This document shows, piece by piece, positions 25,855 through 34,498 of a stretch of DNA of 64,000 nucleotides. Origin of the DNA: WRDS01 sp964492775 (GTDB lineage Bacteria; Actinomycetota; Coriobacteriia; Anaerosomatales; PHET01); contig CAZBLH010000001.1 in assembly GCA_964492775.1 (NCBI GenBank), positions 1 through 64,000 of the forward strand. Direction: 5' to 3'. Each line of letters opens with the position of its first letter. The stretch's first letter is position 1. The notes beneath the pieces are model-generated. The model worked only from the letters and a program-made list of their open reading frames with translations. It was not told where the DNA came from and did not search any database. The position numbers were made by a program, and so were the translations under genes.

Positions 25855-26484
25855 ATGAACGCTCATCATCACGATTCCTGCTGTGGAGGACACGGCCGAC
25901 GCCGCTACCATCACGGTACGGGCGGAGGTCACCACCAGCATCGCGGCAGCTGCCACGATCACGGGAGCTCGGCTCATCGCCGCCACGGCTCAGGGAGCTG
26001 CAGCCGTCACGGCGCTCACGGCTCCATGGGTATACGCGGCCACGGAGGGCGCGCGCGCCGCGGAGACATCCAGGCCGCCGTCCTGGTCCTGCTCGCCGAG
26101 CAGGACATGCATGGGTACCAGATCATCCAGGAGCTTGCCGAGCGGAGTGGCGGCGCGTGGGCTCCGAGCCCCGGGTCCGTCTACCCGACGCTGCAGATGC
26201 TCAAGGATCAGGGCTTCGTCACCAGCCAGGATGCTGACGGCCGCAAGGTCTTTTCGCTGACGGACGCTGGGCGCGAGCGCGTTGAGTCACTGCCCGAGAA
26301 GGCACCATGGGAGGCCATGGCCGGAAACGCGGGCCCGGGCAAGCAGCTGCGCGAGAATACCAAGGCGCTTATGGCCGCTGTTGGCCAGCTTGGACACACG
26401 GGTACCCCCGAGCAGATCGAGCAGGCGTCAGAGCTTCTTGCCGAGACTCGCAAGCGCATCTACCGGATGCTCGCCGGCGACTAG
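25855..26484 (+). CDS. PadR-family regulator with His/Cys-rich N-terminal extension
   Basis: 209 aa from the ATG at 25855 behind AGGGAGAG. Residues 1-65 are extremely rich in His, Gly, Arg, Ser and Cys (HHHDSCCGGHG, HHGTGGGHHQHRGSCHDHG). A standard PadR winged helix follows (RRGDIQAAVLVLLAEQDMHGYQIIQEL, SPGSVYPTLQMLKDQGFVTS, GRKVFSLTDAG) with a C-terminal helical dimerisation region (EQIEQASELLAETRKRIYRML). The leader looks like a metal-binding or metallochaperone-like segment. A metal-responsive regulator is plausible but inferred. Confidence 0.9.
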   Translation: MNAHHHDSCCGGHGRRRYHHGTGGGHHQHRGSCHDHGSSAHRRHGSGSCSRHGAHGSMGIRGHGGRARRGDIQAAVLVLLAEQDMHGYQIIQELAERSGGAWAPSPGSVYPTLQMLKDQGFVTSQDADGRKVFSLTDAGRERVESLPEKAPWEAMAGNAGPGKQLRENTKALMAAVGQLGHTGTPEQIEQASELLAETRKRIYRMLAGD

Positions 26485-26513
26485 CGGTCTGCATTCACAC
26501 ACCTGAGCCAGCC

Positions 26514-26545
26514 GAAAGGGGCCGCGATCGCGGCTCCTTTCTCTG
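26514..26545 (+). terminator. Probable intrinsic terminator after padR
   Basis: GAAAGGGGCCGCG pairs with CGCGGCTCCTTTC (one G-U in RNA) around a near-zero loop, about 30 bp after the padR stop; the following tract is only moderately T-rich (TCTGTATT). Confidence 0.6.
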
Positions 26546-26614
26546 TATTGCCAGACTCACCGCTAGAATCTCAGCTGACGCGCGATTCGCGCACGAGCGA
26601 AGGGATGCTGACCA

Positions 26615-28996
26615 GTGCTGGGGCCACGTTGGGCGAAAGTTGCGCGCGATCTTGTGGTGCATAAGACGCGTACCGCCCTTGTCGTGCTGTCCATCGCGGT
26701 TGGGATCTTTGCCGCTGCGGTGATGATCGGCGGCCGAGGAGTCCTCATCCGCGCGCTCGACGACACCTTCGAGGCGACCGTCCCCTCGGCAGTCACGTTT
26801 CTGACCACCCCATTCGACGAGGCATTCGTCACAAGCGTAAGGCGCGAGTCCGATGTCGCCGCTGCCCAAGGGCGGCGCGCCGTCTCGGTGAGCTACCGGG
26901 GCGAGGACGGCGAGCGTCACAATATCGTGCTCTACGCCATCGAGGATTACGACGACATCTCAGTGGCTCTGCTCGACCCGCCAGACGTGGGCCGGTGGCC
27001 AAGCCGCGGCGAGGTCTTCATGGAGACTGGCTCCACCGACTTCTCGGGACTTGGGCGCGGCGACTTGATCGAGATCGAGACGATCGGCACCTCAGCGACT
27101 GAGCTCACCGTCGCGGGGACCGTCCACGACCTCAACGCGTCCCTGCCGATCATGAATGGGCGCTGCGTCGGCTATATCAGCTGGGACACGCTACCGGACC
27201 TCGGTGAGCCTCAGATCTACAACCAGCTCGACGTCGCGGCTGCGGGGCGGCTCGGCTCGCTTGCCGAGGCCAGCGCGCTCGGGTCACGCCTCAGAGATCA
27301 GGTGCTCGCGCCCGCCGGAGTCCGCACGCTGCGGATGACCGCCAATGAGCCTGGCGTCCAAATGATCGCCGACATCTTCCGTGCGGTTGCGCTCCTGCTG
27401 GTGCTCGTCGGGGTGCTCACGCTCGCCCTTTCGGGCTTCCTGGTAGTCAACACGATCAGTGCGCTCGTCGTGCAGCAGACTCGGCAGCTCGGCGTCATGC
27501 GCACGGTAGGCGCCCGCCGAGGACAGCTTGCAGGGATGTACTTCGCGATGGTCACGGCGTACGGCCTGCTCGCTCTAGCCGTCGCCATCCCGGCTGGTCA
27601 GCTCGGCACGAGGCGGTTCGTCGAGTTCGGCGCGCGCATCCTCAACTACCGAGTGCCGGACCTCTCCACTCCTGGCGAGATCGTCGCCATGGAGCTCGCC
27701 GTGGGGCTGCTCGTCCCACTGCTGGCCGCGAGCGTGCCCGTTGCTCTCGGGCTCCGGATGCCGGTACGCGAGGCTCTCTACGGCTCGGGGTCGCTCGGCG
27801 AGTTCGGCGAGGGTTGGATTGACCGAGCGCTCGGCAAGATCCGCGGTCTTCCCCGACCGATTGCGCTCAGTCTGCGGAGCACCTTCCGCCGCAAAGGGCG
27901 GCTTGCACTCACTCTGGTATCGCTGCTGATGGCGGCCGCGGTGTTCATCTCGGTCGCCAGCGTGCGCAGCTCGATCTACCGCACGGTCGAGACGGTCGGG
28001 CAGCATCGTACGATGGACCTGTGGGCCGACATCTTCCCGCCGCAGCCGCTGGAGCGCATCGCCGAGCTCGCCTCTGAGGTGCCCGGCGTTGTCGAGGCCG
28101 AGGGCTGGATCAGTCGGGCGTCGGTGCGCGTGCGCCCCGACCGCTCAGAGTCACAGGAGCTGTTCGTGTACGGGCTGCCTCCCGACAGCCGCTACTTCCA
28201 CGCCGAGCTCGTGGAAGGGCGCTGGATCCGGCCGGGTGACGGGAATGCGATCGTCATCGACCATGGCTTCACGGAGTCCGACCCGGACGTGCGCGTCGGC
28301 AGCACCATCACGCTCCGGATAGGCGAGATCGACCTCGACTTCCGCGTCGTCGGCCTGACGCGGGGCGACCTCCTCAACCATTTCGGGTGGGTGAACCGCG
28401 ATTTCCTGGACGGGGCGCTCGGCGCCGGTGGTCGCGTCGAGACGCTCATGATCGGCACTGCCGAGCACGATGCGGAGTCGCAGAGCGAGGCCGCGCGAGA
28501 CATCACGGACAGCTTCGCCGAGCAAGGGGTGCGGGTCACGAACTCGATCACCCAGCGCACCCTGCAGGGCACGATGCGCGACTCGCTCAACATCATCGTC
28601 ATCTTCCTGGTGATCATGGCCGCCCTGCTTGTGGCTGTGGGCGGGATTGGACTCTCGGGGACGATGTCAATCAACGTGCTGGAATCCACGCGCGAGATAG
28701 GGGTCATGCGCGCGCTCGGGGCATCGAACAGGTCGGTGTACTCGATCTTCATCACCGAGGGCGTGGTGGTCGGGCTGATCTCCTGGGCACTCGGTGTCGT
28801 CGCCAGCATTCCGCTCTCATACCTGCTCACGGCGGCCATAGGTGATGCCCTCGGTTTCGGGCTGAGCTTCGCCTACTCGTTCGAAGGAGTCGCCGCCTGG
28901 CTAGCGTTCGTAGTCATCATCTCGATATCTGCCAGCGCGCTCCCCGCCGCGCGAGCCACGCGCATCAGCGTCGCGGAGGCAATCTCCTACGAGTAG
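26615..28996 (+). CDS. FtsX/MacB-type ABC transporter permease without adjacent ATPase
   Basis: 793 aa, GTG start. Two FtsX-permease halves are visible. The first has an N-terminal TM, a periplasmic MacB-like region, then three TMs with LVVNTISALVVQQTRQLGVMRTVGARRGQ. The second starts LALTLVSLLMAAAVFISVAS and ends with LSGTMSINVLESTREIGVMRALGASNRS. These large permeases normally work with a LolD/MacB-like ATPase, which is absent from both sides here. Role may be lipoprotein or peptide export or mechanotransmission. PadR-type regulators often control such permeases, but a terminator separates the two genes. Confidence 0.87.
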   Translation: MLGPRWAKVARDLVVHKTRTALVVLSIAVGIFAAAVMIGGRGVLIRALDDTFEATVPSAVTFLTTPFDEAFVTSVRRESDVAAAQGRRAVSVSYRGEDGERHNIVLYAIEDYDDISVALLDPPDVGRWPSRGEVFMETGSTDFSGLGRGDLIEIETIGTSATELTVAGTVHDLNASLPIMNGRCVGYISWDTLPDLGEPQIYNQLDVAAAGRLGSLAEASALGSRLRDQVLAPAGVRTLRMTANEPGVQMIADIFRAVALLLVLVGVLTLALSGFLVVNTISALVVQQTRQLGVMRTVGARRGQLAGMYFAMVTAYGLLALAVAIPAGQLGTRRFVEFGARILNYRVPDLSTPGEIVAMELAVGLLVPLLAASVPVALGLRMPVREALYGSGSLGEFGEGWIDRALGKIRGLPRPIALSLRSTFRRKGRLALTLVSLLMAAAVFISVASVRSSIYRTVETVGQHRTMDLWADIFPPQPLERIAELASEVPGVVEAEGWISRASVRVRPDRSESQELFVYGLPPDSRYFHAELVEGRWIRPGDGNAIVIDHGFTESDPDVRVGSTITLRIGEIDLDFRVVGLTRGDLLNHFGWVNRDFLDGALGAGGRVETLMIGTAEHDAESQSEAARDITDSFAEQGVRVTNSITQRTLQGTMRDSLNIIVIFLVIMAALLVAVGGIGLSGTMSINVLESTREIGVMRALGASNRSVYSIFITEGVVVGLISWALGVVASIPLSYLLTAAIGDALGFGLSFAYSFEGVAAWLAFVVIISISASALPAARATRISVAEAISYE

Positions 28997-29042
28997 GCGG
29001 AACCGAGTCCGCGGGCGAGCGCGCCTTTCTAGAAATTCACAG

Positions 29043-30248
29043 GTGAAAGGTGCTGTCATTGCCCGGTTCGTAGGCGTACTGTATGCATCGCAGTTACATC
29101 GGAAGTTGAGGGGGCGTATTACGAGCCGACTGGTGGTTGACGAGCACTGCGGTGAGAGTGGGCTTGACGAGCTGAGGGCCGAGTGGAGCGACCTCGTCGC
29201 GCGCATGCCTGATTGCAGGTCTCACCAGCGTCCAGAGGGTTTTCGAGCCTACATGGGGCTTGTTGCTCCTGACCAGGTATGCTTCCTTGCGGTACGCGAC
29301 GGGCATGAGCTCAAAGCGGTGATCCCGTTGCACTTCGGCGAGAATTCTCGGCTCCGTATGCCGGTGCGTGTGGCGAGCGTGGCTTATCCTCACGATTGGC
29401 CATTCGGCGAGGTAGTCGCACCCGATGACGATGTGCGTACGGCTCTGTTGCCCTTGGTGCTCGAGTTCTTGCGTGGTCCCTCGAACCATGGCGCACATCT
29501 GCTGACGGTAGGGCCGGCTCCTGTGGCCTCCCGGCTCTGGGAGGGGCTCGCCGGGGGTCGCGGGTCGTGCTTCGTCGGTGAAATCGGCGACGACCTGATC
29601 AACTGCACCGGCGACTTCGAGACGTACCGGGCAGGTCTCTCGAAGAACTTCCGCAACAACTTGCGAAAAGCACGTAACAAGCTGGCGTCGCTTCCGGACG
29701 TCCGCTTCATCTCCGTTACCGAGCCTGACGCGGTTGTTCGAGAGCTGCGCACGTTCATCAAGCTTGAGGTCTCAGGCTGGAAGGGAAGGACTCCCGACGG
29801 GGAGCCCATGGCCAGAGATGATCGATTCGTGCGCTTCTACGAAGGCCTCTACACGGCCTTCGCCGCCTCAGGACTCGCCGAGGTGAACGCGCTCTACTCC
29901 GGAGACACGTGCTTGGCGTCACAGCTTTGCGTACGAAGCGGCCGGATGTACGAGATGCACAAGATCGCCTTCGATGAGCGGTTCGCGAAGATGGCTCCGG
30001 GGCAGCTGTTGTTCGAGCACACTACGCAAAGGTGCTTCGAGGACGAGAGCGTGCACTGGCTCGACCTGACCAGCGACGCGGGCTGGCACAGCGATTGGGG
30101 AGCCGCGCCTAAGGCGATGCAGCGTGTGTATCTACCCGTGGACTCGATCGGGTGGCTGATGATGCCGCTCGTGAAGGCGCGCTTCGGCCCGGTACGGACC
30201 ATTGTGAGGTTCATCAAGAAGAGACGCCACGCAGCGCGCAGACAGTAA
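29043..30248 (+). CDS. GNAT-fold acyltransferase (BioF2/CelD-like, Acetyltransf_6)
   Basis: 401 aa as the longest frame, but the first ~30 residues look non-conserved and 29043 has no ribosome-binding site. The real start may be the GTG near 29130 (VVDEHCGESGLDELRAEW). The body shows the CelD/BioF2 pattern: LDELRAEWSDLV, LSKNFRNNLRKARNKL, LEVSGWKGR and a C-terminal half with LASQLCVRSGRMYEMHKIAFDERF and GQLLFEHTTQRCFED. Family members transfer acyl or aminoacyl groups in exopolysaccharide or peptidoglycan-related pathways. No operon partner is visible. Confidence 0.78.
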   Translation: MKGAVIARFVGVLYASQLHRKLRGRITSRLVVDEHCGESGLDELRAEWSDLVARMPDCRSHQRPEGFRAYMGLVAPDQVCFLAVRDGHELKAVIPLHFGENSRLRMPVRVASVAYPHDWPFGEVVAPDDDVRTALLPLVLEFLRGPSNHGAHLLTVGPAPVASRLWEGLAGGRGSCFVGEIGDDLINCTGDFETYRAGLSKNFRNNLRKARNKLASLPDVRFISVTEPDAVVRELRTFIKLEVSGWKGRTPDGEPMARDDRFVRFYEGLYTAFAASGLAEVNALYSGDTCLASQLCVRSGRMYEMHKIAFDERFAKMAPGQLLFEHTTQRCFEDESVHWLDLTSDAGWHSDWGAAPKAMQRVYLPVDSIGWLMMPLVKARFGPVRTIVRFIKKRRHAARRQ

Positions 30249-30314
30249 GACAGGGGCGGAAACGCGGGACTTCGCGAGCGCGTTTCGCTGTGGTACCATT
30301 CGTTCTCGCGTCAC

Positions 30315-30400
30315 GCGGGTGTGGCGGAATGGCAGACGCGCATGGTTCAGGTCCATGTGGGGGCAACCCCGTGAAGGTTCAACTCCTTTCACCCGCACCA
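30315..30400 (+). tRNA. tRNA-Leu (anticodon CAG)
   Basis: Acceptor GCGGGTG pairs with CACCCGC. Anticodon stem CATGG/CCATG encloses TTCAGGT, anticodon CAG. There is a long type II variable arm (GTGGGGGCAACCCCGT), a T-arm with GTTCAACTC, discriminator A and an encoded CCA. Decodes CUG. A weak candidate promoter (TTCGCG-17-TACCAT) lies about 20 bp upstream. Confidence 0.96.
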
Positions 30401-30410
30401 TAGACTCACA

Positions 30411-30450
30411 AGAAGCGGCCTCGTCTGTTGACAGGCCGCTTCTCCTTTCT
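30411..30450 (+). terminator. Terminator between tRNA-Leu and the convergent antiporter gene
   Basis: Perfect 11-bp inverted repeat AGAAGCGGCCT (30411-30421) / AGGCCGCTTCT (30433-30443), then CCTTTCTC. It can serve both the tRNA (plus) and the antiporter (minus), which end on either side. Confidence 0.8.
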
Positions 30451-30457
30451 CTGGTGG

Positions 30458-31597
30458 TTAGATGCGTCCGATAAGCCACGCCAGGTAGATCAGGTAGAAG
30501 CCTACGAAAGCCGCGCCCTCAAGCCGAGAAACCCGTCGCCCGGTGATGAACACGGGGATGCACATGAGCATCGCACCGACCATCACCGGGATGTCGACGG
30601 CTACGAGCTCATGCTCGATGGGGATGCCGCCGGGGGAAACGATGCAGATGATCGCCAGGATCAGCAGCACGTTGTAGATGCTTGAGCCCAGAAGGTTGCC
30701 GACGGCTACGTCCCGCTCATCCTTGATTGTGGCGACGATCGTGGTAGCGAGTTCGGGTGCCGAGGTGCCAATCGCCACGATCGTCAACCCGATGATCGCC
30801 TCAGAAACCCCGAGGTCTCGCGCGAGCTCGGCGGCGCCTGTGACGAGGAGATTCGCCCCCATCACGGTCAACGTCAGTCCAAAGACGATCATGAGAGAAA
30901 ACTGCACCCTGTGCGGCAGGAGACTGAAGGCCGACGACAGAGAGAACGCGCCCCGCTGCTCCGCTTCGTCTCGGCGATGCCTGGAGAGGTCCTTTCCCAT
31001 GTCCTCCGCAATCGCCTCGCTGGCGTCGGTTCCCTCTTCCAGGTACATCTCCTCAAACTCGCTCCGCACCGCGTCCGACTCGCCGGAGCTGAGCTTCACC
31101 AGAGCGACGGTGTAGACCACCGCGCAACCGAGCATGACCATGCCCTCGAGTTGTGTGAGCACCCCATCCAGCGCTGCCACCAGCAGCAGGAGCGTGGCGC
31201 CGACGATTACCGGGAGCTCCAACTTGAGTAGTCGCAGATTGAGTGCGAGCGGGCGCAGTGTTGCGCTGACGCCGAGGATCAGGAGGATGTTCACGACGTT
31301 TGTGCCGGTGATGTTCCCGACTGCCAGAGAGCCACTGCCTTGCAGGCTCGACGTGATACCGATGGCCAGTTCGGGCGCGCTCGTTCCGATCGAGACTACC
31401 GTGAGCCCCAGTAGCAGGGGGGCGACGCCCAACGACAATGCCAGCCTGGACGATCCCCGCAGGACGGACTCCGCTCCCATCACCAGCAGTATGAGCCCGC
31501 CTATCAGTAGGACGATGTCACGAACGATGCCCGGCCGCCTTCCTGTCGCGTCGGCTGATTCGTTGGTGCTGGTGTGAACTGTCTGTTTGCCCAGCAC
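30458..31597 (-). CDS. Calcium/sodium antiporter, CaCA family (YrbG type)
   Basis: 379 aa, GTG start, weak ribosome-binding site. Two alpha-repeats carry the signature GTSAPELA twice (VVSIGTSAPELAIGI and IVAIGTSAPELATTI), each in a block of about five hydrophobic segments. A ~60-residue charged cytoplasmic loop (SSGESDAVRSEFEEMYLEEG) links them. Function: Na+- or H+-coupled Ca2+ extrusion across the cytoplasmic membrane. Monocistronic, convergent with tRNA-Leu. Confidence 0.92.
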   Translation of the reverse strand: MLGKQTVHTSTNESADATGRRPGIVRDIVLLIGGLILLVMGAESVLRGSSRLALSLGVAPLLLGLTVVSIGTSAPELAIGITSSLQGSGSLAVGNITGTNVVNILLILGVSATLRPLALNLRLLKLELPVIVGATLLLLVAALDGVLTQLEGMVMLGCAVVYTVALVKLSSGESDAVRSEFEEMYLEEGTDASEAIAEDMGKDLSRHRRDEAEQRGAFSLSSAFSLLPHRVQFSLMIVFGLTLTVMGANLLVTGAAELARDLGVSEAIIGLTIVAIGTSAPELATTIVATIKDERDVAVGNLLGSSIYNVLLILAIICIVSPGGIPIEHELVAVDIPVMVGAMLMCIPVFITGRRVSRLEGAAFVGFYLIYLAWLIGRI

Positions 31598-31737
31598 GCG
31601 TACGCATTTCTACCTGCACGTATACCATTGCCGATGCCCCAATCCGCCATGTCTCTCACCGCTGCTCGGGGATTGTGTTGCGTGAACGACCGGATGTAGA
31701 GTGAACTCCCATTGAAACCGGCACGAGGTGGTCAGCC

Positions 31738-32736
31738 ATGGTACGAACTCTGCGGACTATTTCGGTACTTCTGCTCGCGGTGCTCCTGCTCCTGCCTGCG
31801 CTTGCGGGTTGTGCATCAAGTGAGCCCGCGCAGCCGACTCCCGGAGCCGACTCGAACTCCGATCCGGCACCCATCAAGATCGGGACGCTTGCGACACAGG
31901 ACTCGCTGCCGCTCTGGGTCGCCGAGGAGAAGGGCCACTTCGAGCAGGCCGGCCTCGACTCGGTAGAGGTCGTCACCTTCCAGAGCGCACAAGAGTGCCA
32001 GGCGGCCTTCTCGGCGGGCGCCGTTGATGCGCTTATGACCGATATCATCGTCGCTGCGAACCTGCACGCTTCGGGAACGCCGGTGGTCATACCCACCGTC
32101 ATGCTCGGTGCGACTATCCCCGAGGGACGGTTCGCCGTGGTCGGCGCACCGGGCACGTCGTACAAGGCGATTGCCGAGCTTGCGGGCACTCCGGTCGGCT
32201 CCGCGTCTCCCACCATAACCGAGTACATCCTCGACAAGCTGATGGAAGAGGCGGGTGTCGCGGCCGCCGACGTCAAGAAGGAAGAGGTCAAGAAGATGCC
32301 GGTCCGCTTCCAGCTCCTCATGGAGGGGAAGCTGAAGGCCGCTTCGCTACCTGAGCCGTTCGTAAGCCTCGCGGTGCTTCAGGGCGCCTACATCGTGCCC
32401 GGTGGGGACGACACCCAGGCCAAGCAGAACCTCTCGCAGACCATTCTTGCAGTCAACAGGGAGTACGCCGAGTCCGAGGCTGGCGCAGCCACCATCGATG
32501 CGCTCTTGGACGCCTGGGACCTGGCGGTTGCCGACATCAACGCAAGCCCCGACGATTTCCGCCAGACACTCGTTGAGAAGGCTGGGTTGCCGGAGATCCT
32601 GGCAACGCAGTACCAGGTCAGCACCTATCCGAAGGCGGGGCCTCCCGCAGCGGCCGATGTTCAGCGGGTGCTCGACTGGATGGCGGACAACGGCTACCTC
32701 AAGTCGGAGGTCGCTCCGGAGGCGCTGCTGCCCTAG
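31738..32736 (+). CDS. Substrate-binding lipoprotein of the NMT1/SsuA/TauA family
   Basis: 332 aa, ATG with GAGGTGG upstream. Lipoprotein signal ISVLLLAVLLLLPALAGC with Cys near residue 24, then a Pro/Ser linker and the NMT1-type fold (IGTLATQDSLPLWVAEEKGHFEQAGL, QECQAAFSAGAVDALMTD, ASLPEPFVSLA). Such proteins deliver sulfonates, nitrate-like anions or pyrimidine precursors to an ABC importer. No permease or ATPase gene is adjacent: the next gene is convergent menA. The ligand is therefore unknown. Confidence 0.88.
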   Translation: MVRTLRTISVLLLAVLLLLPALAGCASSEPAQPTPGADSNSDPAPIKIGTLATQDSLPLWVAEEKGHFEQAGLDSVEVVTFQSAQECQAAFSAGAVDALMTDIIVAANLHASGTPVVIPTVMLGATIPEGRFAVVGAPGTSYKAIAELAGTPVGSASPTITEYILDKLMEEAGVAAADVKKEEVKKMPVRFQLLMEGKLKAASLPEPFVSLAVLQGAYIVPGGDDTQAKQNLSQTILAVNREYAESEAGAATIDALLDAWDLAVADINASPDDFRQTLVEKAGLPEILATQYQVSTYPKAGPPAAADVQRVLDWMADNGYLKSEVAPEALLP

Positions 32737-32746
32737 AGCGGCAGCA

Positions 32747-33688
32747 TCACAACCCCGCGAGCACGATCCCAGCGGCGAACAGTAGCCCGAACACGAGCGC
32801 AAGCCGCCCCGTGCGAGCGAGCGCACCGTTGAGCGCCGTCCCGGTCTGCGAGTAGACGATCTGCGCTGCAATCAGGGCCAAAGGCGCCGACAGCATGACG
32901 AGCAGCGCGTGAGGCGGGAGCACCCGCGCTATGACGGCCGCCACAACGACGACGTAGGCGAGTACGACGCATGCGACGTACTCGAGCTTGGTCGCCTCGG
33001 CACCGATGCGCACGGCCACGGTCCGCTTTCCCGCAGCCTTGTCCTGCACGATGTCACGCAGATTGTTGACGACGAGAATCCCGGTGATGAGCAGCCCGAT
33101 CGGCACCGACATGATCCAGGCTGCTAAGCTTGTCTCGCCAGTCTGCAGCCAGTACGTGCCTACCACTGCTGCCACGCCGAAGAAGAGGAAGACGAACACC
33201 TCGCCCAGCCCGTGGTACCCGAGCGGGTAGGGTCCTCCGGTGTACGCGATTGCCGAGACGATCGCGGCGGCCCCGATCGCGAGCACCCAGGGTCCACGGA
33301 CCCATGTCAGGTAGAACCCGATGAGAAGAGCCAGCAATAGCACGCCCTTGACGCCCGATTTCACCTGGGAGCGGCTCAGGAGCCCGGCCTGCGTGACGCG
33401 TACCGGGCCGAGCCGGTCGGCGGTGTCCGCGCCCTTCTCGTCGTCGTAGACATCGTTGGCCAAGTTGCTCGCTATCTGGAGCAGGAGCGCTATGGCAAGT
33501 GCGGCAAGCGCCGCGCCGAGCATGAACCCGCCGTCACTCCAGGCAAGCGCCGATCCCACGGCGACTCCCGAAGCGGCGGCCGGCAGTGTCTTCGGCCGAA
33601 TCGCCATCCACCACACGCCGAAGAACCCGGGCCTGTTCGGACCCGGGTTCGGCGTGGTGGGCTCAGCGGCTGACGCCGCCACGATCAC
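32747..33688 (-). CDS. menA: 1,4-dihydroxy-2-naphthoate polyprenyltransferase (MenA, UbiA family)
   Basis: 313 aa, GTG start overlapping the FKBP stop (GTGA). UbiA prenyltransferase with about nine hydrophobic segments. First Asp-rich motif NLANDVYDDEKGADTADR lies near residues 76-92 and the second region includes NNLRDIVQDKAAGKRT. The opening IRPKTLPAAASGVAVGSALAW is typical of MenA. It prenylates DHNA to demethylmenaquinone, implying menaquinone-based respiration. The first ~28 codons precede the conserved region and contain an unusual long inverted repeat, so a start at the ATG near 33604 is conceivable. Confidence 0.9.
   Translation of the reverse strand: MIVAASAAEPTTPNPGPNRPGFFGVWWMAIRPKTLPAAASGVAVGSALAWSDGGFMLGAALAALAIALLLQIASNLANDVYDDEKGADTADRLGPVRVTQAGLLSRSQVKSGVKGVLLLALLIGFYLTWVRGPWVLAIGAAAIVSAIAYTGGPYPLGYHGLGEVFVFLFFGVAAVVGTYWLQTGETSLAAWIMSVPIGLLITGILVVNNLRDIVQDKAAGKRTVAVRIGAEATKLEYVACVVLAYVVVVAAVIARVLPPHALLVMLSAPLALIAAQIVYSQTGTALNGALARTGRLALVFGLLFAAGIVLAGL
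33608..33661 (-). repeat. Long imperfect inverted repeat in the 5' end of menA
   Basis: Left arm 33608-33631 (starting CCACCACACGCCG, ending AACCCGGG) and right arm 33642-33661 (CCCGGGTTCGGCGTGGTGG) pair over almost their whole length, apart from small bulges, around a 10-nt loop. In mRNA it would form a very stable hairpin just before the conserved MenA coding region. It may tune translation or termination between the FKBP gene and menA. Confidence 0.6.
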
Positions 33689-34164
33689 TCGCCAGCGTCA
33701 GGCTCGACGTCCGCAGACTCGTCGCCCTGCTCGGCGGGAACACCGTACGAGATGAGCTCGATCTCGAAGGTCAGGTCGTGACCGGCCAACGGGTGGTTGA
33801 AGTCGAGCGTGTAGGACTCGTCGGTGACCTCGATGATGGTGGCCGGAAGGCTCATGCCGTCCTCCGACTCCATCTCGACGACCCAGCCCGGCTCGGGAAC
33901 CGGCTCGGGCGGGAAGTTGTCGCGCGGATACTCCTGAACGGCGTCCTCGTTGCGGAAGCCATAGGCGTTCTCGGCGGGAATCGTGATGGTTGTTCCGACC
34001 CCCATCTCGAGCTTGCGCACGGCCTTCTCGAAGTCAGGGAGCACCTCATCTGCGCCGATGGTGAACTGCAGGGGCGTCCCCTTCACCGTCGTGTCGAACA
34101 CTGTCCCGTCAGAAAGCGAGCCGGTATAGTGAACGATCACGGTATCGCCGTCTTGCAGTGGCAT
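33685..34164 (-). CDS. slyD: FKBP-type peptidyl-prolyl cis-trans isomerase (SlyD-like)
   Basis: 159 aa, ATG preceded by GGAGG. FKBP fold split by an insert-in-flap domain as in SlyD: VIVHYTGSLSDGTVFDTT, then LEMGVGTTITIPAENAYG, an IF domain around EVTDESYTLD, and FNHPLAGHDLTFEIELISYG. It lacks the His-rich metal tail of E. coli SlyD; the C-terminus is acidic (EQGDESADVEPDAGE). Function: cytosolic proline isomerisation and chaperoning. First gene of a two-gene unit with menA. Confidence 0.92.
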   Translation of the reverse strand: MPLQDGDTVIVHYTGSLSDGTVFDTTVKGTPLQFTIGADEVLPDFEKAVRKLEMGVGTTITIPAENAYGFRNEDAVQEYPRDNFPPEPVPEPGWVVEMESEDGMSLPATIIEVTDESYTLDFNHPLAGHDLTFEIELISYGVPAEQGDESADVEPDAGE

Positions 34165-34268
34165 GGATCCTCCATTCGGTACTGATATGTTGCTTACATT
34201 CTACCTTGGCCACGAGAATGCCGATACCTGCTACGAGATTGCTGGAATTTCGCAGAGATCGGACCACC

Positions 34269-34484
34269 ATGAACGGAGCATTTGCTCCCATCAAAGGCAA
34301 GTGCATGTGGTGGCGTGAGTTACCCGTGGATGATGACGTATGGGACACGCGGCTTACGCCCGAGGAAAAGCGCATTTCGTGCTCGTGCTTCGTCGAGGGC
34401 AAGGGCTGGATGTATGAGACCGCCGAGCTGCCGCTCGACTGTCCAGACCGGCGCCACTGCCGCTACTACATCCGTCACATCTAG
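34269..34484 (+). CDS. Small Cys/His-rich protein of unknown function
   Basis: 71 aa from the ATG at 34269 (MNGAFAPIKGKCMWWREL). Five Cys (12, 38, 40, 58, 64) and two late His (63, 70) include a CSC and a CPDRRHC segment, suggesting one metal-binding site. Aromatic-rich and compact, with no signal peptide. It lies 14 bp before the MutY-like gene in the same direction, so the two are likely co-transcribed. I do not recognise the family; Fe-S or zinc binding is inference. Confidence 0.65.
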   Translation: MNGAFAPIKGKCMWWRELPVDDDVWDTRLTPEEKRISCSCFVEGKGWMYETAELPLDCPDRRHCRYYIRHI

Positions 34485-34498
34485 GCGCGAGTCCGGTC

